A DNA stretch of 58,107 nucleotides from positions 1 to 58,107 of the forward strand of contig JANQFA010000055.1 in the NCBI GenBank assembly GCA_028278065.1. The letters run 5' to 3'. A program made the translations under genes and the position numbers. The notes beneath the pieces are model-generated. The model made no database searches and was not told the origin of the DNA. It saw only the letters and a list, made by a program, of their open reading frames with translations. This stretch comes from Myxococcota bacterium (GTDB lineage Bacteria; Myxococcota_A; UBA9160; JAFDET01). Below are positions 36,030 to 43,420 of the stretch, one piece after another. How positions within the stretch are numbered: position 1 is the stretch's first letter; each line of letters starts with the position of its first letter.

Positions 36030-37459
36030 GCACTGCGCTGCCGCGCCGCGTCCACTTCGTCGCCATCGGCGGAACGGGCATGGGATCGCTGGCCGGGCTG
36101 CTGCAGAGCCGCGGAGTCGCCGTCAGCGGCTCGGACGAGAAGCTCTACCCGCCGATGAGCACCCAGCTGGAGCGCTGGGGCATCCCGGTCCGCGAGGGCT
36201 TCCACCCCGACCACCTGAGCGAGGCGAAGCCCGACCTCGTCGTGATCGGAAACGTGGTGCGCAAGGACAACCCGGAGGCCCGCGCCGCGATCGACGGGGG
36301 GCTCCGCTACCTCTCGTTCTCGGACGCCCTCTACGAGCTGGCGATCGCGGGGCGCCACTCGGTGGTGGTCACCGGAACCCACGGCAAGACGACGACCACC
36401 GCGATGCTGGCGACGATCCTGCTCGAGTGCGGGCGCGACCCGGGCGTGCTGGTCGCGGGGGTGGCCGAGAACCTGGACGGGAGCTTCCGCGACGGGTCGG
36501 GCCCGGAGTTCGTCGTCGAGGGAGACGAGTACGACACCGCGTTCTTCGACAAGAGCCCGAAGTTCCTGCACTATCGCGCCGACACCGCGATCCTGACCTC
36601 GGTCGAGTTCGATCACGCCGACATCTACCGCGACCTCGCCCACGTGAAGGACACCTTTCGCAAGCTGGTGCAGCGCATGCCCGCGGAAGGCACCCTGGTG
36701 GCCGCCACCGGCAGCGCCGACGTGGCCGACGTCGTGCAGGGTGCCCCCTGCCGCGTCCTCGGCTACGCGGTCGAGGGCGAGCAGGCCGAGGCCGCGTGGT
36801 GGGCCCGCGAGCTCTCCGCCGACGAGGCGGGAACCCGCTTCGCGCTGGTACGCGACGGCGAGACGCTGGCCCGCGTCCTCCTGCCCCAGTGGGGTCGTCA
36901 CAACGTCGCCAACGCGCTGGCGGCCCTGGTGGTCGCGCTGGAGCGGGGCGTGGACGCGGAGCGCGCGGCCGCGGCTCTGGCCCGCTTCCGCGGCGTGCGG
37001 CGCCGCCAGGAGGTGCGCGGAGAGGCGCGCGGCGTGACCGTGCTGGACGACTTCGCCCACCACCCGACGGCGGTACGCGAGACCCTCGCCGCGATGCGGG
37101 TGCGCTATCCCGGGCGCCGGGTGTGGGCGGTCTTCGAGCCTCGCACCAACACCAGTCGGCGCACCGTGTTCCAGCGCGACTACGCCGAGGCCCTGGCCGC
37201 CGCCGATCGGGTGCTGCTGTCGGTCGTCCCCGACACGCCCATCTACAGCATCACCGGCGAGGTCACCGAGCGACTCGACGCCGCCACCCTGGCCGCCGAC
37301 GTGCGCAGCGCCGGAACCCCCGCCGAGGCCATCGACGGAGTCGACGCCATCGTCGCCCGCGTCGTCGCGGAGGCCGAGCCCGGCGACGTCGTCCTGGTCA
37401 TGAGCAACGGCGCCTTCGACGGCATCTGGGACAAGCTCTTGGGGGAGTTGGCACCCTAG
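36026..37459 (+). CDS. mpl: UDP-N-acetylmuramate:L-Ala-gamma-D-Glu-meso-DAP ligase
   Basis: 477 residues, GTG overlapping the previous stop. Mpl attaches recycled tripeptide to UDP-MurNAc. Seen: N-terminal HFVAIGGTGMGSLAGLL, ATP loop VTGTHGKTTTTAML, the Mpl-type VEGDEYDTAFFDKSPKFLHY (split) and DDFAHHPTAVRETLAAMR, FEPRTNTSRRTVFQ. The EYDTAFFDKSPKF signature separates Mpl from MurC. Its stop overlaps that of the convergent mutS-like gene in a shared CTAG. Its presence indicates meso-diaminopimelate peptidoglycan recycling. Confidence 0.94.
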   Translation: MSTALPRRVHFVAIGGTGMGSLAGLLQSRGVAVSGSDEKLYPPMSTQLERWGIPVREGFHPDHLSEAKPDLVVIGNVVRKDNPEARAAIDGGLRYLSFSDALYELAIAGRHSVVVTGTHGKTTTTAMLATILLECGRDPGVLVAGVAENLDGSFRDGSGPEFVVEGDEYDTAFFDKSPKFLHYRADTAILTSVEFDHADIYRDLAHVKDTFRKLVQRMPAEGTLVAATGSADVADVVQGAPCRVLGYAVEGEQAEAAWWARELSADEAGTRFALVRDGETLARVLLPQWGRHNVANALAALVVALERGVDAERAAAALARFRGVRRRQEVRGEARGVTVLDDFAHHPTAVRETLAAMRVRYPGRRVWAVFEPRTNTSRRTVFQRDYAEALAAADRVLLSVVPDTPIYSITGEVTERLDAATLAADVRSAGTPAEAIDGVDAIVARVVAEAEPGDVVLVMSNGAFDGIWDKLLGELAP

Positions 37460-39282
37460 ACCTCAAGGCCCACCTCGCGCATCAGGGCGAGGGCGTTGCT
37501 CTTCTCGACGACGCCTTCGCGCAGGGTGTAGTCGAAGGCGATGCGTCCGTCCTCCAGGTGGTCCACGAAGTGGACGTTCTTCGCGCGGGGCGCGAGCTCG
37601 TCGGCGATGCGGGCGAGCGCCAGGTCGTGGGTGGTCACCAGGCCGATGGCGCCGCGCTCCACCAGCCCGCGCACGACCGCGGCGGCCCCGATCTGGCGGT
37701 CGTGGGAGTTGGTGCCGTGGAGGATCTCGTCGAGCAGGAAGAGCGGGTGCGCCTCGTCGCGCGCCAGGTCCACCACCTGGCGCAGCCGCTTGATCTCGGC
37801 GTAGAAGCGCGACTCGCCGTCCTGCAGGGAGTCCTGCACCCGGATCGACGCACCCACGGCCAGGGTCGACAGCGAGAGGCTCCGCGCACGCACCACGCTG
37901 CCCGCGAGAGCCAGCACGGCGTTGGTGCCGACCGTGCGCAGCAGGGTGCTCTTGCCGGACATGTTGGATCCCGAGACGACCAGCACGGCGAGCGGGTCGT
38001 CGAAGACCACGTCGTTGCGCACCGCCCCATCCTCGGCGAGCAGGGGGTGGGCCAGCCCGTCGCCCCGGTAGACCGGACCCCGGGCGAGGACCTCCGGGAA
38101 GGGATCGTCCGGGTGCTCCCACGCATGGCTGGCCAGGGAGCCCAGCGCCTCGATCTCTCCCACCGCCTCGAGCCACTCCGCCACGTGGACCCCCGAACGA
38201 GCCCGCCAGACCTCGATGGCGAGCGCGAACTGCACGCCCCAGAGCAGCATGGCGGCCAGCGGCGCGAAGAACTGATTGCGACGCGCGTCGGCCAGCTCGA
38301 TGAGGCGACGCAGGCGATCGATCTCGACGGAGGCGGGCACACCCTCGGTCTCCATCGCGCGGCGCAGCGCCACCAGCCTCGGCGACTCGAAGTGCTCGCG
38401 CTCGAGGCGCTGTAGCGTCTCGGACAGGAGTGCCAGATCGCGGCCCGGCTGGTCGGCGGCGTGGAGAGCGTGGGCCACCATCCCGCGAAAGCGGACGGCG
38501 ACCATCCCCTCGAGCGCCAACGCGACGAGGAAGGGAAGTGGCCCCGCACCGAGGATCCATGCAGCGAGGCCGGCGACCGCAAGGAGCGCCAGGAGCGCAG
38601 CGACGACCCGCCAGCCGGACGCTCCGGGTACGGGCGGCTCGGCGCCCCAGGCGGACAGCGCGGCGGGATGCACGCTCGCCCGCACGTCCTCTCCGAGGAG
38701 CGCCAGATCCTCGCGCAGGTCGAGGCGGGGACGCAGCTCCGCAACGGCGGCCTGGCGCGCGCGCACCTCGTCGGGCCCCGCCGGCGCACACAGCCATGAC
38801 GCCAGACGCGCCTCGCCGGCGGCGGTGCGCGCGGTGCAGAGCAGCTCGAAGAGAGACCCGGCACCGAAGAGGTCGAGATCGGCCGCGTAGGGATGCTGGG
38901 AGCCGGCGAAGCCGGTGGCGCAGTTGCCGCCCCCCGGCCAGCTGCCATCGAGCCGGGCGAGGCCGCGCGCGTAGAAGGCGGCTGCCCGGTCGGCGCGCTC
39001 GCGAGCGCGAATGACCCGATCGTGCCAGGCGACCAGGGCCACGAAGCCCAGCGTCGGCCACACGAGCGACAGCGGAGCGAACCAATCCAGCGCCACCACC
39101 CCGACGAGCACCGCCAGGCCCACCAGGAAGACCCCGAGGCGGAAGTTCGAGAGCAGGCGCTCCAGGGAGCCCAGCTCGGCGGCCTCGGCGCGCCGCGCCT
39201 CCAGGCACTCCCGGTAGACCTCGGCCGGGCTCTCCTGCGACGGGTCCGCCGGAGCTTCTCCAGCGCGATCGGCTGCGCTCAC
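37456..39282 (-). CDS. Membrane-embedded MutS-family ATPase
   Basis: 608 residues from GTG at 39282 (overlapping the thiD stop as GTGA). The C-terminal 210 residues are a MutS ATPase domain: VVSGSNMSGKSTLLRTVG (Walker A), LFLLDEILHGTNSHDRQ (Walker B and signature), GLVTTHDLALARIA. Before it lies a clamp/lever-like helical region. There are five hydrophobic segments: a pair near residues 42-80, a pair near 215-255 and one near 320-340. It lacks the N-terminal mismatch-recognition domain of MutS. Related to MutS-like membrane proteins reported in several phyla; the function is unknown and DNA repair is not assured. Confidence 0.85.
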   Translation of the reverse strand: MSAADRAGEAPADPSQESPAEVYRECLEARRAEAAELGSLERLLSNFRLGVFLVGLAVLVGVVALDWFAPLSLVWPTLGFVALVAWHDRVIRARERADRAAAFYARGLARLDGSWPGGGNCATGFAGSQHPYAADLDLFGAGSLFELLCTARTAAGEARLASWLCAPAGPDEVRARQAAVAELRPRLDLREDLALLGEDVRASVHPAALSAWGAEPPVPGASGWRVVAALLALLAVAGLAAWILGAGPLPFLVALALEGMVAVRFRGMVAHALHAADQPGRDLALLSETLQRLEREHFESPRLVALRRAMETEGVPASVEIDRLRRLIELADARRNQFFAPLAAMLLWGVQFALAIEVWRARSGVHVAEWLEAVGEIEALGSLASHAWEHPDDPFPEVLARGPVYRGDGLAHPLLAEDGAVRNDVVFDDPLAVLVVSGSNMSGKSTLLRTVGTNAVLALAGSVVRARSLSLSTLAVGASIRVQDSLQDGESRFYAEIKRLRQVVDLARDEAHPLFLLDEILHGTNSHDRQIGAAAVVRGLVERGAIGLVTTHDLALARIADELAPRAKNVHFVDHLEDGRIAFDYTLREGVVEKSNALALMREVGLEV

Positions 39283-40073
39283 GAGAAGACCAGGAGGCGC
39301 GCCCCGGCGCCCCATCCCTCCGCGCGGGCGATCGCCTCGGCCACGAAGCGCCGCGCCGCCGCGACGGCCTCCTCCAGGGCGAGACGCGAGGCCAGGCCGG
39401 CGGTGACCGCGGCCGCCAGCGCGCATCCCGTCCCGTGCACCGGACCGCCCGCGATCCGCTCCCCGGCGAGCCAGCGCACGAGCGCGCCTTCCCGGTCGCC
39501 CACCACCAGGCAGTCGTGCGGCTCGCCCTCGGCGTGCCCCCCCTTCACCAGCGCGGCGCCCGCGCCGCACTCCAGGACCAGGGCGCGGCCTGCGGCCTCG
39601 ACCCCGGCCCGAGTCGACACGTCCCTGTCCGTGAGAATGGCCGCCTCCTGCAGGTTGGGTGTGACCAGCGCCGCCCCCTCGCAGAGCCGCAGCAGGGCGG
39701 GAACCGCGCGGCGTTCGAGGAGGGGAGTACCGTCGCTCGCCGCCAGGACCGGATCGATGACGAGCGGTACGTCCGGCGCCACCCGTTCGAGCTCCTGCAG
39801 CCCGTGATGGACGGCGCGCGCCACGTCGTCGCTCGCCAGCATGCCGAGCTTCACGGCGTCGGGCGCGCAGTCGCGCAGGAGCGCGCGCATCTGCTGCGTC
39901 ACCACGCTCGGGAAGACGGGGAGCACCTCGTGCACCTTCGTGGTGTCCTGCACCGTCAGGGCCGTGGCCACCCCGGCACCGTGAACGCCGTGCGCACGGA
40001 ACACCTGGAGATCGGCCTGCAGGCCTGCACCGCCCGTCGGGTCGGAGCCCGCGATGGTGAGCGCGGTCTTCAT
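39279..40073 (-). CDS. thiD: Hydroxymethylpyrimidine/phosphomethylpyrimidine kinase
   Basis: 264 residues. It phosphorylates HMP and HMP-P in thiamine synthesis or salvage. Seen: LTIAGSDPTGGAGLQADLQV, VIDPVLAASDGTPLL, VTPNLQEAAIL, and the anion-hole motif GPVHGTGCALAAAVTAGLA. All family motifs intact. It has no visible Shine-Dalgarno sequence; TACCAT lies 8 bases upstream of the ATG. No other thiamine gene or TPP riboswitch is nearby. Confidence 0.94.
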   Translation of the reverse strand: MKTALTIAGSDPTGGAGLQADLQVFRAHGVHGAGVATALTVQDTTKVHEVLPVFPSVVTQQMRALLRDCAPDAVKLGMLASDDVARAVHHGLQELERVAPDVPLVIDPVLAASDGTPLLERRAVPALLRLCEGAALVTPNLQEAAILTDRDVSTRAGVEAAGRALVLECGAGAALVKGGHAEGEPHDCLVVGDREGALVRWLAGERIAGGPVHGTGCALAAAVTAGLASRLALEEAVAAARRFVAEAIARAEGWGAGARLLVFS

Positions 40074-40081
40074 CGGGACCG

Positions 40082-40091
40082 ATGGTAAGAT
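40082..40091. promoter_or_regulatory. Overlapping divergent -10 boxes, thiD and phosphodiesterase
   Basis: ATGGTAAGAT reads TACCAT on the minus strand (8 bases from the thiD ATG at 40073) and TAAGAT on the plus strand (40086-40091, 8 bases from the TTG at 40100). Both genes lack ribosome-binding sites, so both look leaderless from mutually overlapping promoters. Confidence 0.45.
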
Positions 40092-40099
40092 CCGCTCCG

Positions 40100-41578
40100 T
40101 TGCCGCGCATCCGCCCGGACATCTTCGTCTACGTGCTCCTGCTGGCGGCCTGCGGCGCCGCTGGCGGCGTGCGTGCCGACGACCACGGCGGCGCCGGCGG
40201 CGGGCGTGCCGACGACCACCGCGGCGCCGGCGGCGACCTGAGAGCCGACACTCGACGCGCGCCGGTGGAGACGGTGATCCTCTTGTCCTGGGACGGCACT
40301 CGGCCGGTCGACATCGCCTCGCCGCAGCTCCCCACCCTGGCTCGCCTGCGCAGGGAGGGTGCGAGCGCCTCGGCGCTGGTACCGGTCTTCCCCTCCAACA
40401 CCTTCCCGAACCACGTCAGCCTGGTCACGGGGGTGCGCTCCCAGCATCACGGTGTCGTCAACAACGTCTTCCTCGATCCCGAGCGCGGCAAGCACTCCTA
40501 CGCCAACGATCCCACCTGGCTGCAGGCCGAGCCCCTCTGGTCGCTTCTCGCGCGACACGGAATCGTTTCGGCTGCCTACTACTGGGTCGGCTCGGAGGGA
40601 CCGTGGACCAGCGGACTCGGGCCGAAGCACTGGCATGCGTTCGACAGCAAGACGCCGAACCGCGAGAAGGTCGAGCAGATCCTCGCCTGGCTGGACCTGG
40701 AGGACCCGCGCGAGCGGCCGCGCTTCGTCAGCGCCTGGTTCCACGGGGCGGACGGACCGGGCCATCGCGATGGACCCGGATCGCCTGCGGCTCTGGAGAG
40801 CCTGCAGCGCCAGGACGTCCAGCTCGGACGCCTGGTCGCCGGGCTGGAGACGCGCGGACTCCTCGCCCGCACCATCCTGATCCTGGTCTCCGATCACGGC
40901 ATGGCGCGCGTCGAGCGGGTGGTCGATCCGGCCGCCGCCCTCGACGACGCGGGGATCCGAGCCCGCCTGCTCGGCGCGGGCGGCTTCGCGATCGTCGCCC
41001 TGGAGGACCCGGCCGACGCGGCGCGCGCCGTCGAGCTGGCGCGCTCCCGGGGCATCTCCGCGTGGCGGCGCGAGGACGTGCCGCCCGAGCTGGGCGCCGC
41101 GAATCCCCGCTTCGGCGACGTGGTGTTGATGGCCCCGGTGGGCACGGCCATGGTTCGCGAGGGTCTGGGCGGAACCGTCCAGAAGCTGCTCAGGAAGACC
41201 GGCGTCTCGATGCGCGGGAGCCACGGACACGCCCCCGACCACCCGGAGATGGCGGGGATCTTCATCGCGTTCGGCGCCGACGTGCCAGCCGGCCTCGAGC
41301 TCGGAATGGTGAGCGCTCTCGACGTGGCACCGACGGTCCTGGCGCTCTTCGGTCTACCCATCCCCGAGACCATGACGGGACGCCCGCTCCTCGGCGGCCC
41401 GCACGCGGCGACGGGACGCCCGCTCCTCGGCGGCCCCGACGCGGCGACGGGACGCCCGCTCCTCGGCGGCCCCGACGCGGCGGGACGCCCGCTCCTCGGC
41501 GGCCCGCACGCGATTGCGGGACGCCCGGCCTCCGGCGGCGCGGTACCCTCAACGGCTCCAGAACGGGAGGCCCCCTGA
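40100..41578 (+). CDS. Alkaline-phosphatase-superfamily phosphodiesterase/pyrophosphatase lipoprotein (NPP-like)
   Basis: 492 residues from TTG at 40100, which gives a clean lipoprotein signal (PRIRPDIFVYVLLLAAC, Cys18); an ATG at 40082 is possible but coincides with the promoter. Seen: metal site LLSWDGTRP, nucleophile Thr in FPSNTFPNHVSLVTG (the NPP hallmark), WFHGADGPGHRDGPG, LVSDHGMARV, and SHGHAPDHPEM. NPP enzymes hydrolyse phosphodiesters or nucleotide pyrophosphates outside the cytoplasm. Tandem repeats flank the catalytic domain on both sides. The LolA-like gene follows 2 bp later. Confidence 0.87.
   Translation: MPRIRPDIFVYVLLLAACGAAGGVRADDHGGAGGGRADDHRGAGGDLRADTRRAPVETVILLSWDGTRPVDIASPQLPTLARLRREGASASALVPVFPSNTFPNHVSLVTGVRSQHHGVVNNVFLDPERGKHSYANDPTWLQAEPLWSLLARHGIVSAAYYWVGSEGPWTSGLGPKHWHAFDSKTPNREKVEQILAWLDLEDPRERPRFVSAWFHGADGPGHRDGPGSPAALESLQRQDVQLGRLVAGLETRGLLARTILILVSDHGMARVERVVDPAAALDDAGIRARLLGAGGFAIVALEDPADAARAVELARSRGISAWRREDVPPELGAANPRFGDVVLMAPVGTAMVREGLGGTVQKLLRKTGVSMRGSHGHAPDHPEMAGIFIAFGADVPAGLELGMVSALDVAPTVLALFGLPIPETMTGRPLLGGPHAATGRPLLGGPDAATGRPLLGGPDAAGRPLLGGPHAIAGRPASGGAVPSTAPEREAP
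40171..40236 (+). repeat. 33-bp tandem repeat x2 at the lipoprotein N-terminus
   Basis: Two 33-bp units (40171, 40204) encode RADDHGGAGGG and RADDHRGAGGD, immediately after the lipobox, forming a flexible linker. In frame. Confidence 0.9.
41375..41515 (+). repeat. 36-bp tandem repeat x4 at the phosphodiesterase C-terminus
   Basis: Units at 41375, 41411 and 41447 (36 bp) and a 33-bp version at 41483 encode TGRPLLGGP(H/D)AA; a decayed fifth copy follows. They sit after the catalytic domain, ending about 60 bp before the stop. Confidence 0.93.
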
Positions 41579-41580
41579 CG

Positions 41581-42258
41581 ATGAGCTCGCGCCGATGGAC
41601 CGTCTTCGCCTTCGGGTTCCTGCTCCTGGCTGCGCCCGCCGAGGCGCAGCAGGAGACCTGGTACGCCCAGGCTCTCTCCCAGGGCATGGCGGGGCCTTCG
41701 GCCACCCACTACTGGTCGGCCGGCCGCAGCCTGCGCGCCATGACGGTGATCGGAGGGCGGCCCATCGTGACGATCGTGCACCGCGACTGGTACTACGTCG
41801 TCGACGAGCTGGCCGGCCAGGGCGCCGCCATCCATCGCAGCAACCGCGCCCTCGCCGAAGACGCCCTGGGCCACCGCCCGTTCGCCCAGGAGGCGCGGCT
41901 CATGGTCGAGCAGGGCGCGGAGCGGGTGCGCACCGAGAAGGTGGCCGGAACCGACGTGGCCATCTACCGGCTGAGCGACGCGCAGGCGCGGCGCGAGGTG
42001 TGGATGCCAGCCGAGGGCGACCTGATCCCGCTGCGCGTGGAGATCTTCGACCGCCAGGTCAACGAGAAGCACATCATCTCCTACACGGACTGGAACAAGA
42101 ACATCCAGGTCCCGATGAGCTTCTTCCGGCCCGACGCGCGCATCCAGCTCGAGCGGATGACCTACGAGGAGTACCTGCGCCGCACGTCGGACGAACCGCT
42201 GCCGCTCCCCGTTCTCTACGGCGGGCTGCTCCACGGCCTCGCCCGCGAGGACGAGTGA
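41581..42258 (+). CDS. LolA-like secreted protein
   Basis: 225 residues, GGGAGG before the ATG. Signal peptide RWTVFAFGFLLLAAPAEAQ. The remainder is predicted beta-rich: SAGRSLRAMTVIGGRPIVTIV, DWYYVVDE, KVAGTDVAIYRL, EVWMPAEGDLIPLRVEIFD and ISYTDWNKNIQVPMSFF, a pattern of half-barrel lipoprotein-carrier folds (LolA/DUF4412-like). Probably periplasmic, binding lipid or lipoprotein; exact role unknown. Directly follows the lipoprotein phosphodiesterase, so likely co-expressed. Confidence 0.7.
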   Translation: MSSRRWTVFAFGFLLLAAPAEAQQETWYAQALSQGMAGPSATHYWSAGRSLRAMTVIGGRPIVTIVHRDWYYVVDELAGQGAAIHRSNRALAEDALGHRPFAQEARLMVEQGAERVRTEKVAGTDVAIYRLSDAQARREVWMPAEGDLIPLRVEIFDRQVNEKHIISYTDWNKNIQVPMSFFRPDARIQLERMTYEEYLRRTSDEPLPLPVLYGGLLHGLAREDE

Positions 42259-42283
42259 GTAGGCGGCGCGCGACCCGAGGCGA

Positions 42284-43390
42284 CTAGCTCGGCCCGTCGG
42301 TCACCCAGGTGATGTTGGCGTCGGCGATGGGCGGCGTGCGCTCGGCCAGCACCGCCAGACGCCGCGCCACGAGACCGGCCAGCTCGGTGAAGGCCCGCGA
42401 GACTTCGATCTCCGGCTCGCTGGCCACGATGGGCTTGCCCGAATCCCCGCTCGCCACCACGCGGGGGTCGATCGGCAGCTCGGCGAGGAACTCCACACCC
42501 AGCTCCTGGGCGACGCGCCGGCCACCGCCCTCACCGAAGATGTAGTACTTGCGGTCGGGCAGGTCCGGGGGCGTGAAGTACGACATGTTCTCGACGATCC
42601 CGAGCACCGGGACGTCGACCTTCTGGAACATGGCCAGGCCCTTGCGTGCGTCGATGAGGGAGAGGTCGTTGGCGGTGGTCACGATCACGGCGCCGGAGAG
42701 AGGCGCCGACTGCGTGAGTGTGAGTGCCGCGTCACCGGTGCCCGGCGGCATATCGAGCATCAGGTAGTCCAGCTCGCCCCATTCGACGTCGGTCAGGAAC
42801 TGGCGGATGAGCCCGTGCACCATGGGTCCGCGCCAGATGACCGGCGAGCCCTCGGTGAGGAAGAAACCCATCGACATCAGCTTCAGGCCCCAGCCCTCGT
42901 GAGGGAAGATGCGCTTCTCCTCGGCCCGCGGGCGGCCGTGCACGCCGGTGAGGAGCGGCAGCGAGGGGCCGTACACGTCGCAGTCCATCAGGCCGACCCG
43001 GGCCCCCGTGGCGCGCAGTGCCAGCGCCAGGTTGAGCGCCACCGTGCTCTTGCCGACGCCGCCCTTGCCCGACGCCACCGCCACGACGTTCCTCACGCCG
43101 GGCAGCACCTCGTCCTGGGGGGCTGGAGCGCGGCCGCGGGTCTGGGCGGTCATGGTCACGTCCACCTCCGCCACCCCGGGGAGCGCCGCCACGCGCTCCC
43201 GGGCCTGGCGCTCGAACTCCGCCTTCACGGGGCAGGCCGGGGTCGTGAGCTCGATGTCGAAGGCGACCCGGGCACCGTCGATCGAGAGGTTCTTCACGAA
43301 CCCGAGGTCGACGATGCTCTTGCCGAAGTCGGGATCGACGATGGGTCGCAGGGCGTCGAGGACGTCGGTGTGGCTGAGGGTGGTGGGCAT
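42284..43390 (-). CDS. Mrp/NBP35-family Fe-S carrier ATPase without the CxxC pair
   Basis: 368 residues from ATG at 43390 (MPTTLSHTDVLDALRPIVD). Seen: N-terminal MIP18/DUF59 domain (DPDFGKSIVDLGFV, TTPACPVKAEFE), deviant Walker A AVASGKGGVGKSTVALN, MDCDVYGPSLP, LDMPPGTGDAALTL. Mrp/ApbC proteins deliver [4Fe-4S] clusters. In canonical members a CxxC after ENMSYF holds the cluster; here it reads ENMSYFTPPDLPDRKYYIFG, with no cysteine. Some alphaproteobacterial forms also lack it. The start has no ribosome-binding site and lies 8 bases after TAGACT; an upstream ATG at 43408 overlaps that box. Confidence 0.92.
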   Translation of the reverse strand: MPTTLSHTDVLDALRPIVDPDFGKSIVDLGFVKNLSIDGARVAFDIELTTPACPVKAEFERQARERVAALPGVAEVDVTMTAQTRGRAPAPQDEVLPGVRNVVAVASGKGGVGKSTVALNLALALRATGARVGLMDCDVYGPSLPLLTGVHGRPRAEEKRIFPHEGWGLKLMSMGFFLTEGSPVIWRGPMVHGLIRQFLTDVEWGELDYLMLDMPPGTGDAALTLTQSAPLSGAVIVTTANDLSLIDARKGLAMFQKVDVPVLGIVENMSYFTPPDLPDRKYYIFGEGGGRRVAQELGVEFLAELPIDPRVVASGDSGKPIVASEPEIEVSRAFTELAGLVARRLAVLAERTPPIADANITWVTDGPS

Positions 43391-43398
43391 GGCCGCCG

Positions 43399-43404
43399 AG
43401 TCTA
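43399..43404 (-). promoter_or_regulatory. -10 box TAGACT, mrp-like gene (leaderless)
   Basis: Minus-strand TTGC-TAGACT ends 8 bases before the ATG at 43390. The same hexamer at the same distance precedes cvpA and tetR, supporting it as a real promoter element. Confidence 0.55.
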
Positions 43405-43420
43405 GCAACCCGGCTGCGCT

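Noticed and set aside
37450..37462. Frameshift or fusion at the mpl/mutS-like junction
   Set aside because: The genes converge and share CTAG, each ending with its own TAG; both have complete C-termini.
39279..40100. TPP riboswitch upstream of thiD
   Set aside because: Only 26 bp separate thiD from the divergent start; there is no room for the aptamer and no conserved motif.
40082..41578. ATG at 40082 as the phosphodiesterase start
   Set aside because: It coincides with the divergent -10 element and has no ribosome-binding site; TTG at 40100 gives a better lipoprotein signal. Not fully excluded.
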